The notes under the pieces are model-generated. The model saw nothing but the letters and a program-made list of their open reading frames with translations. It was not told where the DNA came from and made no database searches. From Butyriboletus loyo (Eukaryota; Basidiomycota; Agaricomycetes; Boletales; Boletaceae), in assembly GCA_038093515.1 (NCBI GenBank), contig JBBPSI010000110.1, forward strand, positions 22,032-86,031: a DNA stretch of 64,000 nt. Reading direction: 5' to 3'. The position numbers and the translations under genes are program-made. This document shows positions 11,548-22,098 of this stretch, piece after piece (position 1 is the stretch's first letter; each line of letters begins with the position of its first letter).

Positions 11548-12065
11548 TGTTGCGAAGGCAACGCGCAGTCGAATGCTAGCACGTAGTACCCAGCCACAAG
11601 CGGTCCACAACAGTTTCAGGTATACACAAGTACCTGGCAGAGATGAACTGGAGTCTCAACTTAATCCTCAACTGTTGCCAGCGAATAGACAAGTGGTTAA
11701 AACTAGGGAATCCTAGTCTAACCACGAGCCTTTATATATTGTACAAGGATGCGCACAGACCATGCTGTGCGTGAGATGAACTACTATACATGGCTAGACT
11801 AAAGAAGAGAAGCGCAACGGTGATTAACCACACGAGGCGTGGGGATCAAAAAGAAGAGAAGTAAACGGAGATTAAATACATGTGTCATGACGTCATAGAG
11901 TCTAGGCCTGGTCTAGGCCATGACATCATATGCTTAGTCAGCAAGAGATCACATGTAAGTTCTCACGATCACGTGTGCTATGTCACGTGATCTTTGAAGT
12001 TGAAAACGACTAAGTCCGAAGTGAAAGTGTATGAAGTGTACGAATAAAATGTTATGATTATAACA
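11548..12065 (-). repeat. G1a LTR (5' LTR of the minus-strand gypsy)
   Basis: Same family as 5193-5716. On the minus strand it holds a TATATAAA box at 11738-11731 followed about 30 bases later by TAGTTTTAACC (11705-11695), the inferred transcript start. Its outer end (TTATAACA) touches TTCACCCTGCC rather than a copy of the left flank. Confidence 0.92.
11695..11738 (-). promoter_or_regulatory. Promoter and inferred R start in the G1a 5' LTR
   Basis: TATATAAA at 11738-11731 and the self-complementary block at 11705-11695, spaced as expected for a fungal TATA-driven start. The start site is inferred from spacing and PBS complementarity, not from transcript data. Confidence 0.6.
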
Positions 12066-12074
12066 TTCACCCTG

Positions 12075-12460
12075 CCTGCCTTGAGATGCCACTGCAAATG
12101 CACCCCACCCACGCTCAGATGCCCACCACAAATGTACCCTGCCCATGTTCAGATGCCTGCTGCAAGTTCACCCTGCCCACCTTGAGATGCTGCTGCAAAT
12201 GTGCCCCTCCCATGCTCAGATGCCTGCCACAAATGTACCCTGCCCGCCTTGAGATGCCACTGCAAATTCACCCTGCCCACATTCAGATGCCCACCGCAAA
12301 TTCACCCCGCCTGCCTTGAGATGCCACTGCAAATGTACCCCACCTGCATTCAGATGCCCACCACAAATGTATCCTGCCCGTGTTCAGATGCCACTGCAGA
12401 TGTGCCCCACCCACTGCTAGATGCCTCCACCCGCCACATATGCATGCCACCCGCCTTTGG
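12075..12460. repeat. Minisatellite, 33/34-bp unit, about eleven copies
   Basis: The word AGATGC recurs at 12084, 12117, 12151, 12185, 12218, 12252, 12285, 12319, 12352, 12386 and 12419, with spacing of 33 or 34 bp. Units read roughly TTGAGATGCCACTGCAAATG plus a CACCCYGCCC stretch. Open frames across it are by-products of the repeat. Confidence 0.9.
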
Positions 12461-12649
12461 ATGCCGCCACATTTCATGAATGCACCCCACCCAGCCCGAG
12501 TACCCTTCAGCAGTCCTTATCCTCCCGCCTTCCGCCACTGTCTCTGCCTGCCCAGAATTAAATTTGACCGCCAATGACTTTACATTGCAATCTGTCAACT
12601 CTGCATATATTCTACTCATCTACCTCCATATCCAGCTTATTGGCCTCTA

Positions 12650-13881
12650 TTATCCGCCATATTCCAACCTTCCCAGCTTCTCCACCTGGGCATAATTACA
12701 TCTTGGAATGCCCACCACTGCATGTACCTTGTCCTGCATGTACCATGCAATGCACACGTGATCCTCCACTACCTCTGCCGCCCCATGGATGATCAGCCTG
12801 CCTGAAAATGCAACCACTGTCCCAGGCGGATACCATAACCTCAGCTCCTGCCTTGGAAAGGTGAGGTCAAGGCTGCTGTAATTCTCGACTGTGAGAAGTT
12901 GATCAAACCATTGTGAAAGTCCATTTTTGTCCAGATGGCAGGGGCTGGACCTGTTAACCATGGTGGAAAGGCTATTGAATACAGATGGCCAGAGTTCCAG
13001 CACCCCCTGCATGTCGTCGAGGTCCTCTGCCAATGAGACACCCCAGAGTCGGATCATCACCTTCTGTGCTAAGTCATACATCTCGGGATGCATGATGCTC
13101 ATGGTGGCGGACATTACTGCCTGCATGTCCATCATGTTCACAAGCCATATCCTCCCCTCATTGTTATTCCGCTCACCCTTCAGAGTAGTGGAAACCTCCA
13201 GTTTGCTGCTGGAATGCTGCAAGCTGCGGTGAAGCTATGTGTGCCCAATAAGTAAATCTGACTTACATCACACCCTTGCTGATACCATGTGGGGGACATG
13301 TTAAGGCACCCTGCCAGCTCCGCATCCTGGTAGAAATAGCTCTCCTGTGTTCTCCAATTTTTATCTGCTTTTGATGTGGTGATACTCCTAGTGAGGGTGT
13401 TGCAGAGGTGCTGAAATGAGCTCCATACCATCTCCTATGGCTGCTATTCAAACAGCAGTGGAACTGGCAGGCCATGCATATGCACCTGGTTCGCCCTGCT
13501 CAATGCCTTCAGGAGATACCATGCAATGATATACCCCCTTTCATTGACTATCATAGCTGGCACTGTCAATGACTGCCAAGACCTTCTGTCCAGGTCTGAT
13601 GTGAGATTCCGCTTTGATTCATATCTCAACACCGCATCCACTTCCCGCAGCAGATCAAATTCCACCAGTGTGACTACCCGATAGATCAGCTGGTACCAGC
13701 TCCGATGTATGATAATCTTACCTGGATGCTTGTATGCCTCCACTAAAGCATGCACCATCAAATCCACCTTGCAGACTGTTTCCACAGAAATGTTGATGTT
13801 CGGAAGAATCTCCATTGGAACAGCAGTAGGTTGAATTTTGGCAGAGAATTGACCTTGCATATAAATTGAAATGTGATCCAT
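12650..13881 (-). pseudogene. TET/JBP-like 2OG-Fe(II) dioxygenase, decayed
   Basis: Two coding blocks: 13881-13444, and 13222-12650 with a linking piece around 13430-13230 that contains a GTAAGT...AG intron-like segment. The second block has the family pattern: WPSVF, MVNRSSPCHLDKNG (an H-x-D metal pair), WFDQLL, YPPGTVVAFSGRLIIHG (distal histidine), then VCIAWYMQDKVH. The first block ends with an AMIVNERGYIIAWYLLKAL segment typical upstream of the catalytic core. TET/JBP enzymes oxidise 5-methylcytosine or thymine; in Agaricomycetes the family is expanded and often linked to KDZ transposons. Here the arginine usually following the GD turn appears as histidine (EDHVC), and the frame is broken between blocks, so activity is doubtful. 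The family call rests on motif recognition; a phytanoyl-type dioxygenase is the main alternative. Confidence 0.65.
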
Positions 13882-14281
13882 GAGCTTGAGCAGGGACCCA
13901 GCTGGAGCCTTGGTGAAGGGTCAGGTGGAGGACATTGTGAGAATTCTATGAAATGACACTGGGAAGTAAATGCCATCCTCTGCCTGATTATAGAGCCATT
14001 CATCTCCAAGACAACTGGGGTTTCAAGTCAAAGCAACCTAATGCAGCATGACTCCTATATATTCAAAATGCACCCACTGCCCTGCATGTCCGCAACCTGG
14101 CCAAGGAGTGTGATTAAATACATTTAGGTGGTAGCTCTTGGATAGAAGTCACCAGGCCCGCTTGAGCCTGTAGTGGAACAGCCCACGCATACAGAATGCC
14201 CCCCATTGATCCTGAATGGACCTGCCCATTGCTGTGGCGGAATGCCCAATATTAGCTATCCGCTTGCCATATCCTTCATTT
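13882..14281. other. Spacer upstream of the TET/JBP-like pseudogene
   Basis: May contain the degraded 5' end of the TET/JBP-like gene. No clear ORF or repeat boundary was seen before the G2 LTR at 14282. Confidence 0.5.
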
Positions 14282-14708
14282 TGTTACGCTGGGCGCTAAC
14301 AACTAGAATGACTAGGCGGCACTCTGGAGTAGCCACAAGACTCGTGAAGCGTTTCAAAGCTGGGTCTCAGACTCTGTCTTAGTGCGCACACTAAGAGTCT
14401 GGAAAGGAACTAATTGCTAGCAGAAGACTGCGTAGAACTAGATAAGGTACATGGGAGTAAAGACCGAGTCTTTATACTACTGAGGTCTGCGCACAGACCA
14501 TGCTCCCAAACGGGTTGCGAGAATGAAAGTACAAACGAGGAAAGAGTACTCTAGAAGATTCTGGAGTACAAAAGAAAATGTGTCCGTGTGTGGGAAATGG
14601 TGACTAAGCTAGAGCGGTTCGTACCGCTCAAAGGGAACTAGCAGTAAGCTAGGCGAAGATAGTAGTCCTAATGGCAAAGGAGAGAAAAAGTAGACCATCA
14701 CCATAACA
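14282..14708 (-). repeat. G2 solo LTR, minus strand, TSD cattt
   Basis: Begins TGTTACGCTGGGCGCTAAC and ends ACCATCACCATAACA, the reverse complement of the G2 gypsy LTR. Flanked by cattt at 14277-14281 and 14709-14713, so it is a clean LTR-LTR recombination product. Confidence 0.93.
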
Positions 14709-14725
14709 CATTTAATGCTAGCAGC

Positions 14726-15542
14726 TGTTACGCTGGAGTGCGAAACAACTAGCAGCGAGCACTTGAATAGGGGCTCGAGCCTAATCGGGAAGATGGCCGA
14801 CTCGCGTAGACGATGCTATCGGGCTTCTGCAGAGCAAGTGTCGGCGAGATGTTGTATGGTGGTGACCAGACGAGATCAAGCTGAAGCTTATCAGCTCTAT
14901 CGGCAGATGGGGTATAAGCTAGATTGCTAGGCACTTGGTAGATGCATAGAATTAGCTAGAGAACTTGTACTAGTCTAAGTGCGAGTATATATACTAATAC
15001 ATATCGTGCACAGACTGAGCTGTGCGTGGCAGCGAGGGCAAGAGGTTATGAGTTGACGCGAGTCATAATGGTGAATGGGAAAGCGGCAAAGTGCCGGTAA
15101 CGAGGGAGCGAAGCTCCGAGTAAAGTGGCGACATCATCAACAAATGAGAAGAGCAGAATGCGAAGTGATGATGTCCACGAGGTGCAGCCCACAGGGCAAA
15201 GGGGACACAAATGGCAGAGCCCTTGGATACGGATCTTGACGCAAAGGTACTGACACATTGTAATCTAGTCACGTGCTAGTCACATGATGAACCAAATGTC
15301 ATTGGATAAAGAATAAGAGGATGTGACAGCTCAGCTGTGGGTCTGGCCTGACAGGGCAACGAGACAGGGGCTATCTCAGTGTGGCGGCACTGAGACTCGC
15401 AGAACGACCAGGGAAGTGGATAATGTCCACTAGGCAACTAGGGAGCGGGTGATGGGTGGCATCGCAAGATGGTGGGGGCGGCGGGGACATGTGAGCGTGG
15501 GAAAACGAGTGGTGGGGTACACTTAGGGATAAAACTGTAACA
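14726..15542 (-). repeat. G3 solo LTR, minus strand, TSD gcagc
   Basis: About 817 bp, starting TGTTACGCTGGAGTGCG and ending GGGATAAAACTGTAACA. Flanked by gcagc at 14721-14725 and 15543-15547. It shares its outer TGTTACGCTGG with G2 but is otherwise distinct. A second copy, itself interrupted, lies at 22856-32763 in the other orientation. No internal G3 domain is present in the window. Confidence 0.9.
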
Positions 15543-15599
15543 GCAGCCGCCCCTTCAGTGCTGCAAATCGCATTGCGGGCCCACCAGTATACATCATGC

Positions 15600-17060
15600 C
15601 ACCCTATGCGCCACCCCTCAGGCCCACCTGCCACACTCCCACTGAGAGTATACCTCTCTGCATGCCCCCTGCGGGCCCTCTCATTTGCAGCGCATTACCT
15701 CTATCTATACCTGGTGCGCCTGCTCATATGTACTGCAAATCTGCCTGCAGGCCCTGTCTTCCCAAGCATATTTCCCCTATATACATCCTGTGGGCCTGCC
15801 CATATGTACCCCACATACACCTGCAGGCCCTCTCATCCACCCTGCAGTCTGTCTATGCCACCTGGCAGGCCCGCCAATATATACCTCACATACACCTGCT
15901 GCCCCTCTCATTCAAAGCACATTTCCCCTATATACACCTGGTGGGCCCACCCATATATACCACATGTATACCTGCAGGCCCTCTTGTCAAAAGCACATTT
16001 CCTCCATATACACCTGGCAGGCCCAACCATATATACTATAAATATATCTGCAGGCCCTCTTGTCTATAGCACATTTCCTCTATATACACCTGCAGGCCCT
16101 GTCATCAAAAGCACATTTCCCCTATATACACCTGGCAGGCCTGCCCATATATACTGCATGCAAACATGCAGGCCCTGTCGTCCAAAGCACATTTCTCCCA
16201 TATACACCTGGCAGGCCTGACCATATATACTGGAAATATGTTGGCAGGCCCTCTTGTCTATATTACATTTTCTCTATATACACCTGTGGGCCCCCTCGTC
16301 TACCCCACACTCTTTCTATATACCCCCAGCAGGCCTACCCATATATCCCCCCTGCTGTTACGAGACAACAAAGTTATCAAGTGGCACACGGGGTTTGCAA
16401 CTGTCACAGCTATACACAGTAACTGGTGAGTGTAATGAGGATAGCTCAGACCTTAATTTCTCAACTGTTGCCAGCAAATAAGACAAGTGGTTAAAGCTAG
16501 GGAATCCTAGCCCAAACCACAAGCCCTTTTATATTACAAGGGAATGTGCACAGACCAAGCAGTGTGTGAGACTGATTACTATACATGTACATATGAGAAG
16601 AAGCCAAGGTTGACAGAGATTAAAATAGAGGTCAATGGCAATCAAAAGGAAGAGAAGTAAACAGAGATTAAATACATGAGGCATGATGTCATAGAGTCTG
16701 GGCCAGTCTGGACCATGATGTCATATGCTTAGTCAGCCTATGGTCACATGTATAATCCCATGATCATGTGCATTGAGTCATGTGACCTTTGAAAGAGAAA
16801 TATGACGAAGTCCGAATGCAAAGTTTGTTATAAGAGATACAATTATAACACCTGCGGGCCCCCTCATCTAAAGCACATTTCTTCTATATATACCTGGCAG
16901 GCCTGCCCACATATACCACATGTACACCTGCAGGTCCTCCTGTCTAAAGCACATCCCTTCTATATACATATGGCAGACCCCCCATATATACCACATGCCC
17001 ACATGCAGGCCCTCCCATCTACCATACACTTCCTCTATATACACCTGGCGGGCCTGTCCA
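15600..17060. repeat. Minisatellite, about 76-bp unit, split by a G1b solo LTR
   Basis: TATACACCTG recurs at about 15931, 16007, 16083, 16125, 16201 and 16277, so the period is 76 bp with one shortened unit. Each unit has a TATATAC word, a GCAGGCCC word and AAAGCACATTTCC. The array continues at 16856-17060 after the LTR inserted at 16356-16850. Long ORFs across it are repeat artefacts. Confidence 0.88.
16356..16850 (-). repeat. G1b solo LTR, TSD cctgc
   Basis: Starts TGTTACGAGACAACAAAG and ends ATTATAACA. Flanked by cctgc at 16351-16355 and 16851-16855. It differs from G1a in the first 120 or so bases but shares the conserved AAGTGGTTAAA and GGGAATCCTAG block. Confidence 0.93.
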
Positions 17061-17243
17061 TCAATGCTGTGCTAAATTTCACCCAAGGGCCTGCCCTGGG
17101 GTGGCCGTATGCCAGGTGACATTGTCAACCCAGGGTGGCCATCTGCATAGGAGAATGTGACTACATGGGCTTGATTTGAAGGGGAATGTCAGGGCTGAGT
17201 CTGTAGATCCATGGCATGTAGTGCATGTCATCGTCTGTACCTT

Positions 17244-18675
17244 TCATATGGGTGCATTTTGGGGGAGTCCTACATGTGGCAGGGATTGGATAAGTTCGCA
17301 TATCTGGATCCACGTGTCAGGGAATGGTAGTGGGTTTACTGTGGTGATACTGATGATGTTTGGGGGAAAAGTGGTGTCTGGATCAAAGCATAGGTTTGTG
17401 GCCACTATCAAGTCGTGTAACTTCTTGATTGCGTTGTTTATGCATGGGGGTGATATGGCTGGGGCTAGTTGGTACTGTAGCTTCTGTAGTGCAGGGGGTT
17501 GGAACCAGTTGCAGCAGACAGTGGTTAGGATCTGGTGGGGAGTTATATCATTGTTTGTAGAGAACATGATGAGATGCATCCTCTGATAGCAGGGGGGGAA
17601 TTCCAAGACATAAAAGGAGATATCCTTAAATGACCAGATGCATTGTTTGAGTAGGTGTTCGAGGTGGATGGGGATGATGTCTTGTAGTAGAAAGGATTTA
17701 TGCGATGGCTCATTTGTAGGCTTGGGGTTTTTGGACATTGGGGGGAGGATGTTCGGGTGGTTCGATGGGGGTATTCTTGTTGAAACAATAGTGTTCTATT
17801 TCTGTATTTCACTTACAGCCACTATGTTTCTAGATTGGTCTATATGACATCATTGTCTAGACCTAGTCACACTTATCACATTACAAATAGCTCTTATGAT
17901 GCTATTGGACAATATGCTTAGTCTTATCTCTTATCTCTATCATATCGTCATGTATTTCATACTATACTTTATATAGGTACTATACAGAACACAAGTACAA
18001 ACACTCATGTACTGTATATAAGATAGCCCTTATGGCTTGTCATTTTTCTCTAGATCTTTCAGTTCTATCATCACTACTGTGATATCTCTAAGTTGAGCCT
18101 TGCTCCTTATACTCTTTCAACTATTCTGTTTGTGATACTCTCACTCTTGTATTATCAGTGAGTCTTTCCACTGATAGGTTTACCCTTGCATCCTTTGTTG
18201 CCCTTGGTGCGCCTGCTCGGACTTTATCAATTCCAAAAATTCTTAGAGCATTGGTGATGTGGACAAGCAGGAGATAGAGGAGTAGCTCTGTTCTTCCAGA
18301 GTTTGAGTCACCATTAAAGCTGAAGACTTGGATGAGTGCTTTTGGGTGTGGGGCAGCAATCCAGTAGGTTCTTGTCTCATTGTCCATGTGGTCTAGGGGT
18401 TGGAGTTCATTGGCATAGCAGATGTCAGGGAAGCCCCCTGGTGGAGTGGGGGTATGGTTGAGTCATGGCTCACTTTGGGGCCATTGGGATTGTGGGGTCA
18501 GCATCACATTTGTATGGGTGATGAGGATTACTGACAGTTTTATGTGGTTGGGTATGGCCTTGTCTATAAATGGTATGCAGGATGGGTTGAGTATGTCATT
18601 GGTTTCCGGACCTCCATGCTCATTGCTGTTCCTTTCCAGTTCATTGAATGTAGTGTAGCAGTCAGTGGGGGAGAT
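17244..18675 (-). pseudogene. Unrecognised protein-coding remnant, split by a CP solo LTR
   Basis: Minus-strand frame that runs from about 18675 through 18244, is interrupted by the LTR at 17778-18238, and resumes in the same frame to a stop at 17244. Removing the LTR and one copy of its attct duplication restores the frame, good evidence that this was coding when the LTR landed. One further TGA lies at 18463-18465. Readable segments include PTDCYTTFNELERN, GGFPDICYANELQPLDHM and ELIQSLPHVGLPQNAPI. I recognise no family and see no membrane span or zinc motif. Confidence 0.55.
17778..18238 (+). repeat. CP solo LTR, TSD attct
   Basis: Starts TGTTGAAACAATAGTG and ends CAATTCCAAAA. Flanked by attct at 17773-17777 and 18239-18243. 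One of four sites that fix the CP LTR ends. Confidence 0.93.
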
Positions 18676-19015
18676 TCAGCTTATCTTTGTATGAGTGTGG
18701 TGTCATGGGGGGGCAGTAGGGTGGGTCCATTTGTGGTGGGGGAATTGCCTGCAGTGTTCTAGTTGGGGCTGGGTTGGGGGTTTTAGTCTTCCTTGGTGTT
18801 CAAACTACGTCTCTCTCACATCATGAGGTGGGTGGTATGTAGTTCGTGGGTGGGACTGCTTTCGTTTGGATGGTGGTTCTATTTTCTTTCAATTTTATTG
18901 TTATTTTTTTTTGGGGGGGGGGGGCCAGGCAGTTGCCTTCTGTTTTTTTTGGCCTTGCCAGCCTTCTTAAGGTGTGGGAAAACCTGCCATGGTTGTGGTT
19001 CAGGTTCAAGGAGCC
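18676..19015. other. Spacer with a poly-G run
   Basis: No gene seen. Contains a run of about 13 G at roughly 18913-18925 next to a T-rich stretch. Confidence 0.5.
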
Positions 19016-19688
19016 GGGTGTAGGGTTTATGCGTTACGAGCATATCGACTCTGCTTGTAGTTTGAAAAGACGTTTGACAGTGAAAGACCCGGCCGAACTT
19101 GAAGCCACGGCTTCCAGCCTGTCGCAGAGTGAGGCCGGGTCATAAGCCCCTGTAGCCCTTCGTATAGGTATAGGCCCGGCTTGACTCGGCTCCAGAGTCG
19201 ATTTCTCGACGTCGCTGCAGTGGATGAAGAGCAAACGCAAACTAAGTTCGGTTGGCGTTTGCGCGCGCGACGTCATGCCAGCCTCGCATACGGGCCCGAC
19301 TTCGCTTGGCCCGGGGCTTGAGGCCGGGCTTTGCAAATCACTCGGGGTCATCAGATGAGTTCAGGTGCGGCCCCATCACGCGTAGTAGCCTCGAAGAAAT
19401 CAAATCTTTGTTAGGTGACATGAAAGTAGCAAATCGCTCGTAGCAAGGGAAAACCAGCGTAACAGGAATACATGTTCCGAACGAAATCTGCAGGCTGACG
19501 TATATAGATAGACGTCAGGAGAATACAACAAAGACGATGCAGACATATATGGTTAGGTTGTACATAGGGCAAGAACGAAGAAAGGGACTTGATGAGATCA
19601 ACCGAATGTAATGGTACAATCGTATACGGACTGGTGATACCCGCGAGTTAATATGATGAAGAGTCCAGAACATGGCTCGAGACGACAC

Positions 19689-19976
19689 TTACGAAAAACA
19701 AGGTTCGGCGATCATTTGTCTACCAGTCCACACCGCTATCAGTGCCAGCCTCCGCGGGACCCTGTACAGCAAGTATTCAGAGAGACCGCATCTAGCCAGT
19801 TGAAAGATGGAATAATACCACTGCTGGGCCCCGCGCGACAAGATTGATTCCCGTCTGGAATGGAGTGATGAGTTCAGCCATAAGGGATGAGAACCGGGGG
19901 AGCGTACTGGAAGAGCGAAAGAAACCTGGACGAGACAGGCCAAGAGGAGCGCTAGGTAGTACTTTGTGGCGAACAT
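19689..19976 (-). CDS. Small secreted protein, 95 aa as an open frame
   Basis: ATG at 19976, with a strong signal peptide (MFATKYYLALLLACLVQVS) and mature start near ALPVRSP. A TATATAAA box lies about 90 bases upstream at 20071-20063 on the coding strand. The paralogue at 53704-53922 keeps the signal peptide almost unchanged and a similar mature part, but ends earlier. A GTGGTA...CAG segment downstream of the codons for LSRG could be an intron, so the C-terminus is uncertain. The mature part contains an SRR dibasic site and one or two cysteines. Role unknown; small size, secretion and duplication suggest an effector-like or signalling peptide, but this is inference. Confidence 0.6.
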   Translation of the reverse strand: MFATKYYLALLLACLVQVSFALPVRSPGSHPLWLNSSLHSRRESILSRGAQQWYYSIFQLARCGLSEYLLYRVPRRLALIAVWTGRQMIAEPCFS

Positions 19977-20060
19977 GATGAAGTTGGGTAGTTGATTGTG
20001 CAGAAGAGAGGAATGAGCTGTTGTTCGGGTGCTGGGATGATGGATATGAGAAGCTGTTTC

Positions 20061-20072
20061 GCCTTTATATAC
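20061..20072 (-). promoter_or_regulatory. TATA box of the small secreted-protein gene
   Basis: TATATAAA on the minus strand within AAAGTATATAAAGGC, conserved at 54008-54019 in copy 2 and decayed at 55463-55480 in the third copy. Confidence 0.65.
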
Positions 20073-20450
20073 TTTTTGCCGCCAAGCCCCATCGGATCTA
20101 TCACCCACCAGCGGGCACGAGGGCGGTCCGAGTGCCGCTCTCTCTCTCGGAAATGAGTGCGGGCTCCATTACCTGCCAATTGGAGAATGTCAGTCATATT
20201 GAAGAGTACCTGTCGAAGATAATGAACCGTAAACAAAAATGGGGCAACCTGTGATCGAATTATTTTTTCAAATACACCTGCATCACACTGATTTGAAGTA
20301 ACACACCTCTATACTTGCTATTGTCGTTGAACCGACTATCCATTAATCTAGTAAGTAGCCCTAGAAAAATTAGCTGCAGGAGGTTGTCCGCACACGTGAC
20401 GTCCGCATTAGGAATCCAATCTTCGAAGCATAACGGTTTTTTTGCCGTTG

Positions 20451-21780
20451 GCCGCTACGTTGCATCATGAATACTTATTTGAGAGATGTGTTCGCTGTCG
20501 AACATTGGTCATTTCAAGCTTGTCCCTGGCTACCGCATGCATGTCGCAGGTATCGAGTGATCAGCAATACCAATACTGCCCTGTTCTGGTTCGGGACAAT
20601 TAGTATCCGGCTAGCGAATCGTGGAAGATGAGGTCCATGCTTGTTTGATGGCTTCCTCCTGGTGAGCATAGCATCTATCTGGTCTAATGAGTAAGCGAGG
20701 TGGCGCAGCGTCTCTGGAAACCCTCTGGAGACCCCGCTGTAAGTCTGGCTCGAGTTCAGGCGCAATATCGACAGTATCCCAGCAGACAACTTATTTCGTC
20801 ACACCCACCCACCCCACCCTCTCTCTCAGGATCCGACAAAGGGTAATCACGACCACGTCGCACGCTTTGGAACTACTGTGGTAACACATCTGTCCGACGC
20901 GCTGCGCTCGACACTATCAGCAGTTACCCTCGCACAAGCTGATCTGATCGGTGCCCACCCGTCCTAACAGCTCACCTTTCTGCTCAGGTTCGGGCCTCGT
21001 TTTGGGCCGGAAAACCCTGCACGTCTTCACCCGATTCCTTCTTTTCTGTTCACCAGAGTACTAGCTCTCGCTGTCGTAGGAATTCGATTCCATTGCTCTC
21101 TCGCTCTTCCTAGGTCTGACACTGAGCCATTATAATTCATAGATAGACCTTGGGCAGTGGGCACTCGACAAAATAAGTTGTTTTCAGCCCACTCTTTGCT
21201 CACCTCCTCCACATCACAACCTGCATGATTGTTGCAATATGTACTGTAGTTCAGTACCACCTCGTTGCAAGCTCCTTGTCCTATCTTGTCAGATCCTAGA
21301 GGATACAGGATAGGATTGGCCGACCATGCTGTAAAGCAGTGTTTGAAGAGCCAGCGGCATTCCATGCCCGACACACGCCATAGTACGACGCGGCTTGCCA
21401 GTGGCAAAGCCGCGGCCATCGAACATGGCCATGGCATTCGCACAGTTATAGATCAGCGTCTCGCAATATCTTATTATCACACGGGTCGGAAGTACTTATC
21501 TTTACGATACCCCTCAGCCAATTACACTCTGGGAACTGCCATGCGCCATTTTCATGACTACTAGTATGGCGCTGCTGTTCGTGGCTTTATGGTTTTCCAC
21601 TGGCACTATAAAGACTGCTGTAAAGAGTGCATGGATTTTGCAACATGACAGGATACTCGGGCAATCCACTTTAGAATGGGCCTTCAAACAGGATTGATCT
21701 GGCCACTTTTTCTGGTCCGAAAACGCCACATCACCACTGCTGTCACATTTCTCTGGGAAAAATGTCACCTGCCAGGCTCT
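20451..21780. other. Sequence unique to duplicated-segment copy 1
   Basis: Absent from the paralogous locus, which joins the two flanks with about 130 bp of different sequence. Holds a tRNA-like stretch near 20690-20760 (rejected) and weak ORFs on the minus strand at 21027-21443 and 21514-21828. No terminal repeats were identified. Confidence 0.45.
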
Positions 21781-21887
21781 TGTTCTGACAGAAATTGCTG
21801 TGCTGTATACGAGAACCCTATTGACCAATGACTACGTGGCAAACTACTCTTCTATATTCACATCAGAGTGCAAATGGTAAAGCTGTG

Positions 21888-22098
21888 TCAAGAATGTGAT
21901 ACAAACTCGAGGGATGTAGAGTGACATCCACAGTCAAGGCACTTGATCATGGCCAGTATATCATAGTCCCACACCCACATGATTTTATTGTCTGATGTAG
22001 TGACAAACTGGTGATTTTTGTCAACAAACATGATTGTGTTCGCTGGTCACAAGTGTTGGTCATATTTTGGTGTGATCTTGCCCAAACTGACATCATGC
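21888..22098 (-). pseudogene. Prp17/CDC40-like WD40 fragment, copy 1
   Basis: Minus-strand frame with LGKITPKYDQHL, a TGA, then [20 protein letters not shown] and [13 protein letters not shown]. This matches the Prp17/CDC40 splicing-factor propeller (family pattern: RSGEI...YDxHL, VNTIxFVDENRxFVxTSDDK, LRVWExDIPV). The same TGA position occurs in copy 2, so the lesion predates the duplication. The fragment is cut at 22098 by the copia LTR. Confidence 0.72.

Larger units (their letters stand above)
5193..12065 (-). mobile_element. G1a Ty3/gypsy chromovirus, near full length, minus strand
   Basis: Two LTRs (5193-5716 and 11548-12065) flank a polypurine tract, pol, gag, an untranslated leader of about 780 bp and a primer-binding site. 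Order on the minus strand is LTR, PBS, leader, gag, pol (PR-RT-RH-IN-chromodomain), PPT, LTR. Gag has one in-frame TGA and pol two, so it is probably non-autonomous now. The flanks (catat on the left, ttcac on the right) do not form a target duplication, so the element has recombined or lost flanking DNA since insertion. The left side abuts a CP LTR relic, the right side a minisatellite. A close relative occupies 61561-64000. Confidence 0.95.
19016..22098. repeat. Duplicated segment, copy 1 (paralogue at 52485-55130)
   Basis: From GGGTGTAGGGTTTATGCG onward this matches 52485 onward at high identity, including the small secreted-protein gene, its promoter and the Prp17-like fragment. Copy 1 has about 1.3 kb (roughly 20451-21780) absent from copy 2; copy 2 has a CP solo LTR absent here. 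Copy 1 is cut at 22098 by the plus-strand copia. Within the extra stretch an open minus-strand frame at 21027-21443 is cysteine-containing but unrecognised. Confidence 0.85.

Noticed and set aside
12075..12460. Possible CRISPR-like array because of regular spacing
   Set aside because: Units are degenerate head-to-tail repeats without unique spacers, and the genome is eukaryotic.
12086..12479. Overlapping ORFs in several frames
   Set aside because: Produced by the 33/34-bp minisatellite.
15558..16220. 220-codon plus-strand ORF and overlapping ORFs
   Set aside because: Falls entirely on a 76-bp minisatellite; all three frames give similarly repetitive peptides, so openness is a by-product of stop-free repeat units.
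20690..20760. tRNA-like stretch with GGTGGCGCAGC and GGCTCGAGTTC resembling A and B boxes
   Set aside because: No cloverleaf could be folded, there is no clear anticodon arm or acceptor stem, and the B box deviates at two positions. At most a SINE-like remnant.
21027..21443. 138-codon minus-strand ORF with cysteines
   Set aside because: No family, no start context or promoter evidence, and absent from the paralogous segment. Too weak to list as a gene.
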